In this document: piece by piece, positions 1-8,083 of the stretch | How positions within the stretch are numbered: the stretch's first letter is position 1 | Layout: every line of letters begins with the position of its first letter | Source of the DNA: BOG-908 sp963850605 | GTDB lineage: Bacteria > Pseudomonadota > Alphaproteobacteria > Acetobacterales > Acetobacteraceae | Direction: 5' to 3' | Assembly (NCBI GenBank): GCA_963850605.1 | Contig: CAWKLX010000007.1 | Span: forward strand, 434,001-498,000 | Length of the DNA: 64,000 nucleotides | Made by a program: the position numbers and the translations under genes | The notes under the pieces: generated by a model | Databases searched by the model: none | The model's input: only the letters and a program-made list of their open reading frames with translations | Told to the model about the DNA's origin: nothing

Positions 1-242
1 TCGGCCTGCGCCTGGCGCACCATGGAGGCGATCTCGCCCGGGCGGGCCATGTCGGCCGCGCTATGGGCGACGCGCACCCCGTGCTGGTCCGCCATTGCCC
101 GCCGCGTAGCCTCGATCTGCACCGGCTCGCCAAAACCGTTGAGCAGGATGGAGGCACCCTCGCCGGCCAGCGCCTGGGCAATGCCAGCACCGATGCCGCT
201 GGTGGAGCCTGTGACGATGGCCACCTTGCCTTGCAGACCCAT
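1..242 (-). CDS. bdhA: 3-hydroxybutyrate dehydrogenase, SDR family (N-terminal part, runs off window)
   Basis: Only the first 80 residues are present; the gene continues off the left edge. The start MGLQGKVAIVTGSTSGIGAG carries the classical SDR nucleotide-binding motif TGxxxGIG, followed by LLNGFG. This pattern is typical of D-3-hydroxybutyrate dehydrogenase, which interconverts 3-hydroxybutyrate and acetoacetate with NAD in PHB turnover. A strong Shine-Dalgarno sequence, GGAGGAG, precedes the ATG at 242. The gene diverges from the YceI gene at 329, so both promoters must lie in about 86 bases. A PHA synthase at 46 kb fits this role. Other SDR enzymes cannot be excluded because the catalytic Ser-Tyr-Lys part is outside the window. 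Confidence 0.75.
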   Translation of the reverse strand, partial: MGLQGKVAIVTGSTSGIGAGIAQALAGEGASILLNGFGEPVQIEATRRAMADQHGVRVAHSAADMARPGEIASMVRQAQA

Positions 243-328
243 CAACGCGCTCCTCCGGCGCCAAACAGAGACGTTTGGTCACGCTGGCCCACATACCGCC
301 CCTTCGTGACGCGTGCCATGGTGGGGAT

Positions 329-934
329 ATGTGGGTGTCAACCAGGATGGTCGGGCGATGCGCGGCGGCGATCTTTCTGGCGGCCCATCCGTGTTGCGCC
401 GCCCCGGTCACCGTGCCGTTAGGCCCAGAGACGGCGCGGATCGCCCTGACTGTTTTTGCCGTGGGACTTTGGCCGGTGCCCGGGCGCTTCGAGCGGTTCT
501 CGGGCCGCCTGACGGTCGATCCGGCGGCCGGTGATTGCCGCATCAGCGTGGCCGTCGAGGTGGCCAGCCTGCGCATGGCCGGATCCGGGCGCACCAGGCT
601 GGCGCTCGGGCCGTCGTTGCTGGATGCGACCCGGTATCCGAAGCTGGCCTATGATGGCACATGCAACGCCACGGCGGCGTCCGGCCGTCTGACCTTGCAC
701 GGGGTCACCCAGCCATTGTTCTTGCGGCCGCAGTGCGCCGGGAACCAGGTGAGCGCCACGGGCAGCCTGCACCGCCAGGATTTCGGCATAATCGGCCTGC
801 CGGGCCTGATCGGGCGCCGGGTCGATCTTCTGCTTTCCGTCACCCTGCCGCAGGGCCTCGCCGCACAGCTCGCGTCGCGATCGGCCGATCAGGCCGACGG
901 TTCGAACGTGAGCGCCGCCCCGTTCATGCAATAG
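329..934 (+). CDS. YceI-family secreted protein
   Basis: The protein has about 201 residues with an N-terminal signal peptide (hydrophobic AAAIFLAAHPCCA). The body follows the YceI/LolA-like beta-barrel pattern: RFERFSGRLTVDP, then a segment with LLDATRYPKLAYDG, then LTLHGVTQPLFL. YceI proteins are periplasmic lipocalin-like barrels that bind isoprenoid or other lipids; the ligand here is unknown. The ATG at 329 was chosen because the ORF upstream of it adds no family sequence and a GGTGGGG lies just before it; ATG 347 is an alternative. The 3' end overlaps the convergent msrB by 46 bases. Confidence 0.75.
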   Translation: MWVSTRMVGRCAAAIFLAAHPCCAAPVTVPLGPETARIALTVFAVGLWPVPGRFERFSGRLTVDPAAGDCRISVAVEVASLRMAGSGRTRLALGPSLLDATRYPKLAYDGTCNATAASGRLTLHGVTQPLFLRPQCAGNQVSATGSLHRQDFGIIGLPGLIGRRVDLLLSVTLPQGLAAQLASRSADQADGSNVSAAPFMQ

Positions 935-1287
935 CGCAGGCCGGTGGGCTTCGGACCGTCCGGGAACACGTGGCCCAGATGGCCACCGCAGCGGGCGCAA
1001 TGCACTTCGGTGCGGCGCATGCCCAGGGTGCGGTCTTCGGTTTCGGCGACGGCACCCGCCTTAGGTGCGTAAAAACTCGGCCAGCCGGAGCCGCTTTCAT
1101 ACTTGGTGGTGCTGTCGAACAGCTCGGTCCGGCAGGCGGCGCAGAGGAATGTGCCGGTGCGCTTCTCGGCGTTCAGCGGGCTGGCGCCCGGTCGTTCGGT
1201 GCCGTGCTGGCGCAGCACGCGATACTGCTCGGGCGTCAGCTCGGCGCGCCATTCGGCGTCGGTCTTTTCCAATTTTGTTTCGGACAT
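889..1287 (-). CDS. msrB: Peptide-methionine (R)-S-oxide reductase MsrB
   Basis: MsrB reduces the R-epimer of methionine sulfoxide in proteins, using thioredoxin. The 132-residue product has the structural zinc cysteines C49/C52 (CAAC) and C97/C100 (CARC), the family core GGHLGHVFPDGP, and the catalytic cysteine C120 in RYCMNG. The length and motif order match stand-alone cytosolic MsrB. The ATG at 1287 (MSETKLEK) is preferred over an in-frame start seven codons upstream because the extension is not family-like. It overlaps the convergent YceI gene at its 3' end and stands alone on its strand. Confidence 0.95.
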   Translation of the reverse strand: MSETKLEKTDAEWRAELTPEQYRVLRQHGTERPGASPLNAEKRTGTFLCAACRTELFDSTTKYESGSGWPSFYAPKAGAVAETEDRTLGMRRTEVHCARCGGHLGHVFPDGPKPTGLRYCMNGAALTFEPSA

Positions 1288-1346
1288 GATAACTCCCGGT
1301 GGCGTCATGGGGCACCTGATTTAAGCGCGCGCGGCCTTGTGCGTAA

Positions 1347-2930
1347 GTGGCGGGGAAGCGGGGCAGGCATTTGGACGCGGACACCCAGACCCGACAGGCA
1401 CCGGCCCGCAGCTCGGCCGCAGGACACCTGCTTTGGGCGGCCGTGGCGGCAGTGCTCTGCGCGGTTGTCATCACGTATGAGCGCTATGCCATGGCCGCCA
1501 TCCGATACCCGTATGGGCTGGACTACAGCGAGGGATTGCTGTGGCAGCAGGCGCTGTGGACTCCGGGCCCGCATATGTATGGCGACATCTTCCGCTATCC
1601 CTTTGTGGTTTTTGAATACCCGCCGCTCTATCTGATCGCGATGAAGGTGGTGGCCGGCCTGGGTTTGGGCATGCTGCCGGCGGGGCGGACCATCTCGGTC
1701 GTATCCACCCTGGCCGCCTGCCTGTTCTTAGGGCTGACCATTTGGCGGACTTGCCGGGATTCTGCGAACCGGCGGACGGCCCGGCTAGGGTCGGTCGTGG
1801 CTGGGCTGCTGCCGTTGACGCTGCTACCCGTCCTGTCCTGGTCGGTGTTGGTGCGGGTCGACATGATGGCCCTGGCGCTGAGCTGGGCGGGCGTGCTGCT
1901 GGCCGTGAGGGCATTCGGCCGACCGAACCTGCTGTTTCCGGCACTGCTTCTGTTCGTGGCGGCGGTATTCACCAAGCAGATTTTTGTGGCCGCCCCGGTT
2001 TGCATGGGGATCGTCTGGCTGATCCGCGCACCCCGCGCGGCCATGCGCGTGTACGCCGTGGGCACCGCGGCCGGTCTGCTCGGCGTAGGCGTGCTGGCGT
2101 GGATGACGCATGGCGGCTTCGTTCGTCACATCTTTCTGTACACCGCCGATCGCGTCGATTTGGGGCGGGCGTGGACGCTCACATCCAGCTGGCTGCTCGC
2201 CTATGCCATCCTGGCCATACTCACGCTCGTGTCCGCGGCCGCCTCATGGCGTTGGCTTCGCGCCGAGCGCGGTGTTCGGGGCGCAGGAAGCCTGGCCGCC
2301 GCCATACGTTCCGACGACCGAGCGGCGGTGATCGCGTTCCTGACGCTGTATCTGGCGGTGACGAGTTTGATGCTTGTCGCCGCCGGAAAGACCGGATCCT
2401 CGCGCAACTACTTTATCGAGTGGATGTGCTGCTGGTGCGCCTGGATCGGCATGCTGGTGGCTGGCCCCCGCACGAGCGGGCCCGGCGTGCAACGAATGGG
2501 AGCGATCGGCCCGCTGCTCGTTCCGGCCTGCCTTCTTCTGCAGATCTGGCCACTCCCCGGCGCGCTGAGCCAGCTCCGTCGCGACCAGTTTTCTGCCGAG
2601 CACGCCAGCGCGTCGGCTGCCCTGCTGGCACGCGCACGCGGACTGCATGGCCCCATCCTGTCGGACGACATGGTGATGCTGCTGCAGTCGGGGCGGGAGG
2701 TGCCGCTGGATCAGTGCGTGCTGCTGGAGTTGTCGCAGGTGGGGGTCTGGCACGAGCAGTTGCTGGTCGATCTGCTCCAGAAAAAATTCTTTGCGGCCGT
2801 GGTGACCGCTTACGGTCCGGGCGATCCCACCTTCAACGGCCGATATCTGCCGGCGACCCAGGCCGCCATGCTGCGATCCTATCCCCGCTTGGAAAATTTC
2901 GGGGATTACCGTCTCCGCCTGCCGCAGTGA
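1347..2930 (+). CDS. Polytopic membrane protein, GT-C glycosyltransferase-like
   Basis: This 527-residue protein has about ten hydrophobic segments between residues 27 and 420, then a soluble C-terminal tail of about 110 residues. The first periplasmic loop carries acidic residues in YGLDYSEG (D59, E62) and then EYPPLY at 90-95. That arrangement resembles GT-C enzymes that take polyprenyl-phosphate sugars; no specific family is claimed. The start is a GTG at 1347, and an alternative is the TTG at 1371. Its last 98 bases overlap the 3' end of the convergent acyltransferase gene, so one of the two ends may have a non-essential tail. Substrate unknown. Confidence 0.6.
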   Translation: MAGKRGRHLDADTQTRQAPARSSAAGHLLWAAVAAVLCAVVITYERYAMAAIRYPYGLDYSEGLLWQQALWTPGPHMYGDIFRYPFVVFEYPPLYLIAMKVVAGLGLGMLPAGRTISVVSTLAACLFLGLTIWRTCRDSANRRTARLGSVVAGLLPLTLLPVLSWSVLVRVDMMALALSWAGVLLAVRAFGRPNLLFPALLLFVAAVFTKQIFVAAPVCMGIVWLIRAPRAAMRVYAVGTAAGLLGVGVLAWMTHGGFVRHIFLYTADRVDLGRAWTLTSSWLLAYAILAILTLVSAAASWRWLRAERGVRGAGSLAAAIRSDDRAAVIAFLTLYLAVTSLMLVAAGKTGSSRNYFIEWMCCWCAWIGMLVAGPRTSGPGVQRMGAIGPLLVPACLLLQIWPLPGALSQLRRDQFSAEHASASAALLARARGLHGPILSDDMVMLLQSGREVPLDQCVLLELSQVGVWHEQLLVDLLQKKFFAAVVTAYGPGDPTFNGRYLPATQAAMLRSYPRLENFGDYRLRLPQ

Positions 2931-3747
2931 ACGATGTCGGCCGGTGTCCGTCGGACAACGCGCCAGCCGCGCGGCGGGACAGCAGGATGCTCGGCCGCTC
3001 CACCGCCCACCAGGTTAGCCACGCCATGCCGAGCATCACCGGAAACCCCAGGATAACGCCGCCATTGCCGAACCAGCGCACAAACAGGGTCAGCACCAGC
3101 CAATGCGTCAGATACAGGCTGTAAGAGACGCGGCCGAGCCATTGCGCCCACCCCCGTTCCAGCAGCGCGGATCGCCAAGTCTGGCGGCTTGCCAGCGCGC
3201 CGAAGACAAAGATCGGGCCATAGATCATGTGCCAGTGAACAAAGTGGGCACCGGCGACACAGGCGGCGCAGGCCGCGACAACGCGCCAGGGCGGGCCGGC
3301 GCCTGCCCAGACGATGAGGGGAAAGGCCAGCATCGCCCAGGCCTCGATGAACAGCGACCAGGCTGGCGGATTGTCCAGCTCCCCATGCAGTGGCCCCAGC
3401 GCGGGCAGCCAGACCAGCAGGCCGGGCGAAGGTAGCCGCCCATACAAGGCAGTCCCGCCCACCATGCCGAGCGCATAGACCGGCCAGAGCCGGATGAGAC
3501 GGCGGACGAGAAAGGCGGCAAACCCGCCCTGCCAGTTCCGCGCCAGCACGCAGCCGGACAGGGCGAAGAAGGCGAGCACGGCGACCTGCGAGCCGAGATA
3601 GGATAGCCCGCCCAGCCAAAGATACGAGGTGACGTGGTGCAGGCAGACGAACAGGGCCAGGCAGCCGCGCAAGCCGTCCAGAGCGGGCAATCGAGGCAAT
3701 GTGGACCGGGACGGCATATCGTGACGTAGCCGGTCCAAATTCTTCAC
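2833..3747 (-). CDS. Acyltransferase family 3 membrane protein
   Basis: The protein is an integral membrane O-acyltransferase of the OafA/NodX type, which acylates sugars of cell-surface glycans. The N-terminus shows the family signature LPALDGLRGCLALFV followed by the conserved histidine pair region CLHHV. Later segments include VRRLIRLWPVYALG and SYSLYLTHWLVL, both typical of the family. At 304 residues it is shorter than the usual 340-400. The ATG at 3747 or at 3717 (MPSRSTLP) is possible. It follows the upstream membrane protein after 7 bases and is probably cotranscribed. The C-terminal end past the WAVERPS motif overlaps the opposite-strand gene and looks poorly constrained. Confidence 0.8.
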   Translation of the reverse strand: MKNLDRLRHDMPSRSTLPRLPALDGLRGCLALFVCLHHVTSYLWLGGLSYLGSQVAVLAFFALSGCVLARNWQGGFAAFLVRRLIRLWPVYALGMVGGTALYGRLPSPGLLVWLPALGPLHGELDNPPAWSLFIEAWAMLAFPLIVWAGAGPPWRVVAACAACVAGAHFVHWHMIYGPIFVFGALASRQTWRSALLERGWAQWLGRVSYSLYLTHWLVLTLFVRWFGNGGVILGFPVMLGMAWLTWWAVERPSILLSRRAAGALSDGHRPTSFTAAGGDGNPRNFPSGDRIAAWRPGSPADIGR

Positions 3748-3754
3748 GCCAGGG

Positions 3755-5299
3755 CTATCGTTTCGTCACGCGATACAGATCCCAAGCGCCGGAGTGCGCG
3801 AACGGCTCGAGCATGCCCGGCAGGTCGACAAGTCCGGGGCGCGGGACCAGCACGAAATCGAATTTTCTCGGCCACCCGAAATGATACAACCTTGCCCCCT
3901 GCCCGTCCCCTCGCTCCTGCCCATCATCCGCGGCCACGCCTTCGCGCAACTGCGCCGGGGAGATCGGCAGGCCGTTCGGCGTGCTGGCGGCGCGGTAGGC
4001 GGGCCGAACGCGCACGGTGGTCAGGCCGGTGAACAGGGTCGGCACGAAGGCGTCGTGCTCGATCACCGCCACCAACGGCATGTGCCATTGCGTGCTGAGC
4101 GGCACTGCCTCGCGCCCCGTGCCATGGCCGGTCAGGCTGACCACAAGTAAGCGCGCGCCGCGCGGCAAATCCTTCAGCACCGCGCGTGTGTCGGCGAACT
4201 GGGCATCGACGTTCTGGAGCGCCAACCAGGCATCGGCCGATTTCACCCCGACCAGGACGAACAGGGCGGCCAAGGCCAGTGCGCGGGGGACAGGCGTGAG
4301 CCGGGCCGAAAGTGCTGCTATCCCCAGCAGCACGGCGACCAGAGGTAGTCGCAGATCCGTGCCCCAGGTGCTGGCCAGGACATGCGGCACGGCCAGCGCG
4401 GCGAGTGCCACGACCAGGGCCGCCGGCCACAGTTTTCCGTCCCACTGAAGGCGCGCCACCAGCAATAGGCACAGCGCCACCAGGCCCAGCAGCACCGCGC
4501 CGTTCGCCGCATCGTGCAAATAGAGGGCCGGGGACATCGCGGCGGCGATCTTCTCGCCCGGGCTGCCATACCGCGTTTGCAACGCACCGACATACCCCGC
4601 CGAGACGCTCAGCGTCGCCGCGCAATACAGCGCCGGGATGGCTTGCGCGAACGCGGCCGCTACATCGGCCAGCACGCGGGCGGGCGGACGAAACCTGGCG
4701 CGCAGAGCCCGCCCGCTCTCCAACCCGGCCACCGCCAGGCAGTACGAAGCGCAGGCGAAAGCGTGGCCGAAATACAGGACCAGCACGCAAGGCGCGAACA
4801 GCGCGGCGCGGCGCCAGCGTGGCCAGCCGGCGCTGGCCACCCACGCCGCAAAAAGCAGCAGCGCCAGCCCCGCGGTGGCCAGGAAATTCAGGAAGCCCAG
4901 CGAGAGCAGCGCATTGGCAGAAAACAGCCAGGCGGCGCACGGCACCAGGCTCGCGCGCCTGTGCACCGCATAATGCAGCGCCGCGCAGCCCACGACCGGC
5001 AGCACCATGCAGGCGGCGGTAAAAAGCCGGCCTGCCAAATAGACGGGGAGTACGTGCAGCAAAGGCGGCACCACCGCATCCATGGCCAGATACGGGATCG
5101 GCGACCAGTGCACCTCGTAGAAACGCTCAAGCTCGGGCGAGACGCCGATCGTGGCGAGGATATGCATCCGCGCCAGGTGGTTCAGCGTGTCCCCCAATCC
5201 CGGAACGGTGACGCTGAATACCGGCGCCAGCACCATGGCCGCAAAGGCCAGATGTACGGTGGCGACAGCGTGGATGGGCTTGATGGCGGCGAGGCTCAC
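3755..5299 (-). CDS. Polytopic membrane protein of unknown function (GT-C-like topology)
   Basis: This 514-residue protein has about ten transmembrane segments up to residue 370 and a soluble tail of about 140 residues. The first loop has GLGDTLNHLARMH (D37, H41, R44). That is a recurring feature of large hypothetical bacterial membrane proteins with a GT-C-like layout. No catalytic assignment is made. The start at 5299 lies only 13 bases downstream of the ssuB stop and the next gene, an acyltransferase, begins 7 bases beyond its stop. The three could share read-through transcription, or an internal promoter within ssuB could serve the pair. A role in surface polysaccharide is inferred only from the acyltransferase neighbour. 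Confidence 0.5.
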   Translation of the reverse strand: MSLAAIKPIHAVATVHLAFAAMVLAPVFSVTVPGLGDTLNHLARMHILATIGVSPELERFYEVHWSPIPYLAMDAVVPPLLHVLPVYLAGRLFTAACMVLPVVGCAALHYAVHRRASLVPCAAWLFSANALLSLGFLNFLATAGLALLLFAAWVASAGWPRWRRAALFAPCVLVLYFGHAFACASYCLAVAGLESGRALRARFRPPARVLADVAAAFAQAIPALYCAATLSVSAGYVGALQTRYGSPGEKIAAAMSPALYLHDAANGAVLLGLVALCLLLVARLQWDGKLWPAALVVALAALAVPHVLASTWGTDLRLPLVAVLLGIAALSARLTPVPRALALAALFVLVGVKSADAWLALQNVDAQFADTRAVLKDLPRGARLLVVSLTGHGTGREAVPLSTQWHMPLVAVIEHDAFVPTLFTGLTTVRVRPAYRAASTPNGLPISPAQLREGVAADDGQERGDGQGARLYHFGWPRKFDFVLVPRPGLVDLPGMLEPFAHSGAWDLYRVTKR

Positions 5300-5312
5300 C
5301 CCGCCTATCTAG

Positions 5313-6117
5313 CTAGTTCTTCAGGAGTCGCCCCAGCACCTGCGCCTCGATCTCAGCCAGCGCAGCGCCCGCGCGGCGCGGCCGCGGCAGATCGACGCGC
5401 AGATCGAGCGCGATGCCGCCATCCTCTATCAGCAGGATGCGGTCGGCGAGTGCGGCCGCCTCCGCCACGTCATGCGTGACCAGCACGGCCGTGAAACCAG
5501 CGCGTTGCCAGAGCGATTCGATCAGCGCTTGCATCTCAAGCCGGGTCAACGCGTCCAGCGCGCCCAGCGGCTCGTCCAGCAGCACGAGCTGCGGCTCGGC
5601 GGCCAAGGCACGTGCCAGCGCCACCCGTTGCCGTTGCCCGCCTGAGAGCACACGCGGCCACTCCCCGGCGCGATCCGCCAAACCCACGCTGGCCAAGGCG
5701 GCTTCGGCCCGCGGAAAAGCGGCGCGCGGCAGTCCCAGAGTCACGTTCTCGCAGCACGCGGCGCCAGGGCAACAGACGCCCGTCCTGGAACATGATGCGC
5801 ACGCCGGACGCAGCCGCGCGGGGTGCGACGCCGCCGAGCAGCACATCCCCGTCATCGGGCTGCTCCAGCCCCGCCAGCATGCGCAGCAGCGTGCTCTTGC
5901 CCGAACCACTTCGGCCGACGATGGCGATGAATTCGCCCGGATGCACCGTCAGATCGACCTGGCGGAGCACCGCCCGCGCGCCGAACCGCTTGCCGACGCC
6001 GTGCACGCGGATCGGCAAGCCCGATACCGGGGCCTGCGCCCGTTCGATCGCCTCGCCCAGCAGCCGCGGCGAACTCCGCGCGAAAAAGCCTAGGCCCGGC
6101 TGAACGATGGATGCCAT
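5313..6117 (-). CDS. ssuB: Aliphatic sulfonate ABC transporter ATP-binding protein SsuB (frameshift at about 5751)
   Basis: SsuB powers uptake of alkanesulfonates. The first frame from ATG 6117 gives the Walker A motif GRSGSGKST and the Q-loop region MFQDGRLLPWRRVL. The second frame continues with ENVTLGLP, the signature LSGGQRQR, Walker B LVLLDEPLGALD and the H-loop VTHDV. The join falls where one extra base near 5751 separates WRRVL from ENVTLGL, residues that are contiguous in SsuB/TauB proteins. Removing it restores a full-length protein of about 267 residues. The gene overlaps the end of ssuC by 28 bases. Sequencing error or recent inactivation are both possible. Confidence 0.85.
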
Positions 6118-6899
6118 GACAGCGCCTCCCTCTCGATCCATCGCGCGAAACTGTCGATCAGTTTTCCCAGCACGGCGTAAAGAAGTATTCCCAGCACCAC
6201 GACGTCGGTCTGCATGAATTCACGCGCATTCATTGTCATGAAGCCGATGCCGGAGTTGCCGGCAATCGTTTCGGCCACGATCAAGGTCAGCCACATGATA
6301 CCCAGCGCATACCGCACGCCGACCAGGATGGAGGGCAGCGCACCCGGCAGGATCACTTCGCGGAACAACGACCACCCGCGCAGGCCCTGGATGCGTGCCA
6401 TTTCCAGCAGGCCGGAATCGATCGTGCGAATGCCGTGATAGGTGTTGTAGTAGATCGGGAAGAAGACTCCGACCGCGACCAAAAACACCTTTGCCGATTC
6501 ACCAATCCCGAACCACACGATCACCAGCGGGATCAGTGCCAGGTGCGGCACCATGCGCAGCATCTGCAACGCGCCGTCCACCATGTCTTCCGCCAGCCGG
6601 CTGATCCCGGCCGCCAGGCCGAACGCGAAGCCGAGCGAGCCGCCGATGACGAAACCGACGGCAGCGCGCGTGGCCGAAACCAGCACGTCCTGCGGCAACT
6701 CGCCCGAGCGCAGCAGCGTCCAGCCGGCGAGCAGGACTGCGTGCGGCGGCGGCAGCTTGCGCGCGGGCACCAGGCCGGACGACGTCAGCAGCTCCCACAG
6801 CAGCAGCAGCGCCACCGGCACCAGCCACGGCACCAGCGCGCGGGGCACGTGCACGCGCACACTGGGCAGGCGCAGCGGCGGCGCGGCAATGTCGTTCAC
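6090..6899 (-). CDS. ssuC: Aliphatic sulfonate ABC transporter permease SsuC
   Basis: This is the inner-membrane permease of the sulfonate importer, with 269 residues and about six transmembrane segments. The EAA-type coupling loop that contacts SsuB is seen in MARIQGLRGWSLFREVILPG. The run ALGIMWLTLIVAET followed by IGFMTMNAREF is characteristic of the SsuC/TauC group. The start overlaps the ssuD stop in an ATGA of four bases, which implies translational coupling. The length is normal for the family and no anomaly was seen. Confidence 0.93.
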   Translation of the reverse strand: MNDIAAPPLRLPSVRVHVPRALVPWLVPVALLLLWELLTSSGLVPARKLPPPHAVLLAGWTLLRSGELPQDVLVSATRAAVGFVIGGSLGFAFGLAAGISRLAEDMVDGALQMLRMVPHLALIPLVIVWFGIGESAKVFLVAVGVFFPIYYNTYHGIRTIDSGLLEMARIQGLRGWSLFREVILPGALPSILVGVRYALGIMWLTLIVAETIAGNSGIGFMTMNAREFMQTDVVVLGILLYAVLGKLIDSFARWIEREALSWHPSFSRA

Positions 6900-8053
6900 G
6901 AGGCGGCGGCCAGCACCGGCGCGCGCTCGTTGGCGATGATCTCGCCGAATGGCCCGTTCAGCGCGACCTGCTGCGTGCCGGCACCCAGACCGTGCGACAG
7001 CGGCAGGCGCGGGAACAGCAGTTCGGCGACGCGATAGGCCTCCTCCAGATGCGGGTAGCCGGAGAGGATGAAATTATCGATGCCGAGATCGCGATATTCC
7101 AGCAAGCGTGACGCCACCGTGTCCGGGTCGCCCACCAGCGCCGTGCCCGCACCGCCGCGCACCAGGCCGACGCCGGCCCACAGATCGGGGCTGATTTCCA
7201 GCTTCCCGCGGTTGCCGCCGTGCAGCGACGCCATGCGCTGCTGGCCCACGCTGTCATAACGGGAGAACACCTTTTGCGCGTCGGCGATCACCTTGTCGTC
7301 CACGTAGCGAATCAGATCGTTCGCGGCCTCCCATGCGGCCGCGCGCGTCTCGCGCACCACGATATGCAGGCGCAGACCGAACTTGAACGTCCGTCCACGC
7401 CGCTCCGCCGCTTCTCGCGCCACGCGGATCTTTTGAGCCACGTCGGCCGGCGGCTCGCCCCAGGTGAGATACACGTCGCATTGCTCGGCCGCGACCTCGA
7501 TCCCGGCGGGCGAGGAGCCGCCGAACCAGAGCGGCGGGTAGGGCGACTGCACCGGAGGAAAGGCGATGCGCGCATCCTCCACGCGGATGTGCCTGCCCTC
7601 GAAGTTCACGGCCTCGCCCGACATCACGCGCCGCCAGACCTGCAAAAATTCGTCGGTCAGAACGTAGCGCTCGTCATGCGACAGCCATTGTCCGTCGCCC
7701 TTCAGTTCGACCGGGTCGCCGCCGGTCACCACGTTGACCAGCAGCCGCCCATCCGTGGCCCGGTCGAGTGCGGCCGCCATGCGCGCGCCCAGCACCGGCG
7801 ACATGATTCCGGGACGCAGCGCGATCAGGAAGCGCAACTGCTTGGTCGCCGGCGCCAGCGCCGAGCCGACCACCCAGCTATCCTCGCAGGATCGCCCTGT
7901 CGGGAGCAGCATGCCCCAGTAGCCGAGCTGGTCGGCGGCCTGGGCCACCTGGCGCAGATAATCGAAAGTGAGCGCACGGCCGCCTGTAGCCGAAGCCAAG
8001 TGCCGGCCGTCGCCATGGGTGGGGAGGAACCACAAAAGCTGCATATCGGTCAT
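6896..8053 (-). CDS. ssuD: FMNH2-dependent alkanesulfonate monooxygenase SsuD
   Basis: SsuD is a cytosolic, luciferase-like monooxygenase that splits alkanesulfonates to aldehyde and sulfite with reduced FMN and oxygen, supplying sulfur when sulfate is scarce. The 385-residue product begins MQLLWFLPTHGDGRHL and contains LLPTGRSCEDSWVVG, NVVTGGDPVELKGDG and FILSGYPHLEEAYR, which all match SsuD. The ATG at 8053 has a GAAGG just upstream; ATG 8044 is the alternative used in many homologues. No flavin reductase (ssuE) is visible nearby. It lies between ssuA, 30 bases upstream, and ssuC, with which it overlaps. Confidence 0.95.
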   Translation of the reverse strand: MTDMQLLWFLPTHGDGRHLASATGGRALTFDYLRQVAQAADQLGYWGMLLPTGRSCEDSWVVGSALAPATKQLRFLIALRPGIMSPVLGARMAAALDRATDGRLLVNVVTGGDPVELKGDGQWLSHDERYVLTDEFLQVWRRVMSGEAVNFEGRHIRVEDARIAFPPVQSPYPPLWFGGSSPAGIEVAAEQCDVYLTWGEPPADVAQKIRVAREAAERRGRTFKFGLRLHIVVRETRAAAWEAANDLIRYVDDKVIADAQKVFSRYDSVGQQRMASLHGGNRGKLEISPDLWAGVGLVRGGAGTALVGDPDTVASRLLEYRDLGIDNFILSGYPHLEEAYRVAELLFPRLPLSHGLGAGTQQVALNGPFGEIIANERAPVLAAAS

Positions 8054-8083
8054 CGGCCTTCGGTTGTCGGTCGTCGGTGAAGA

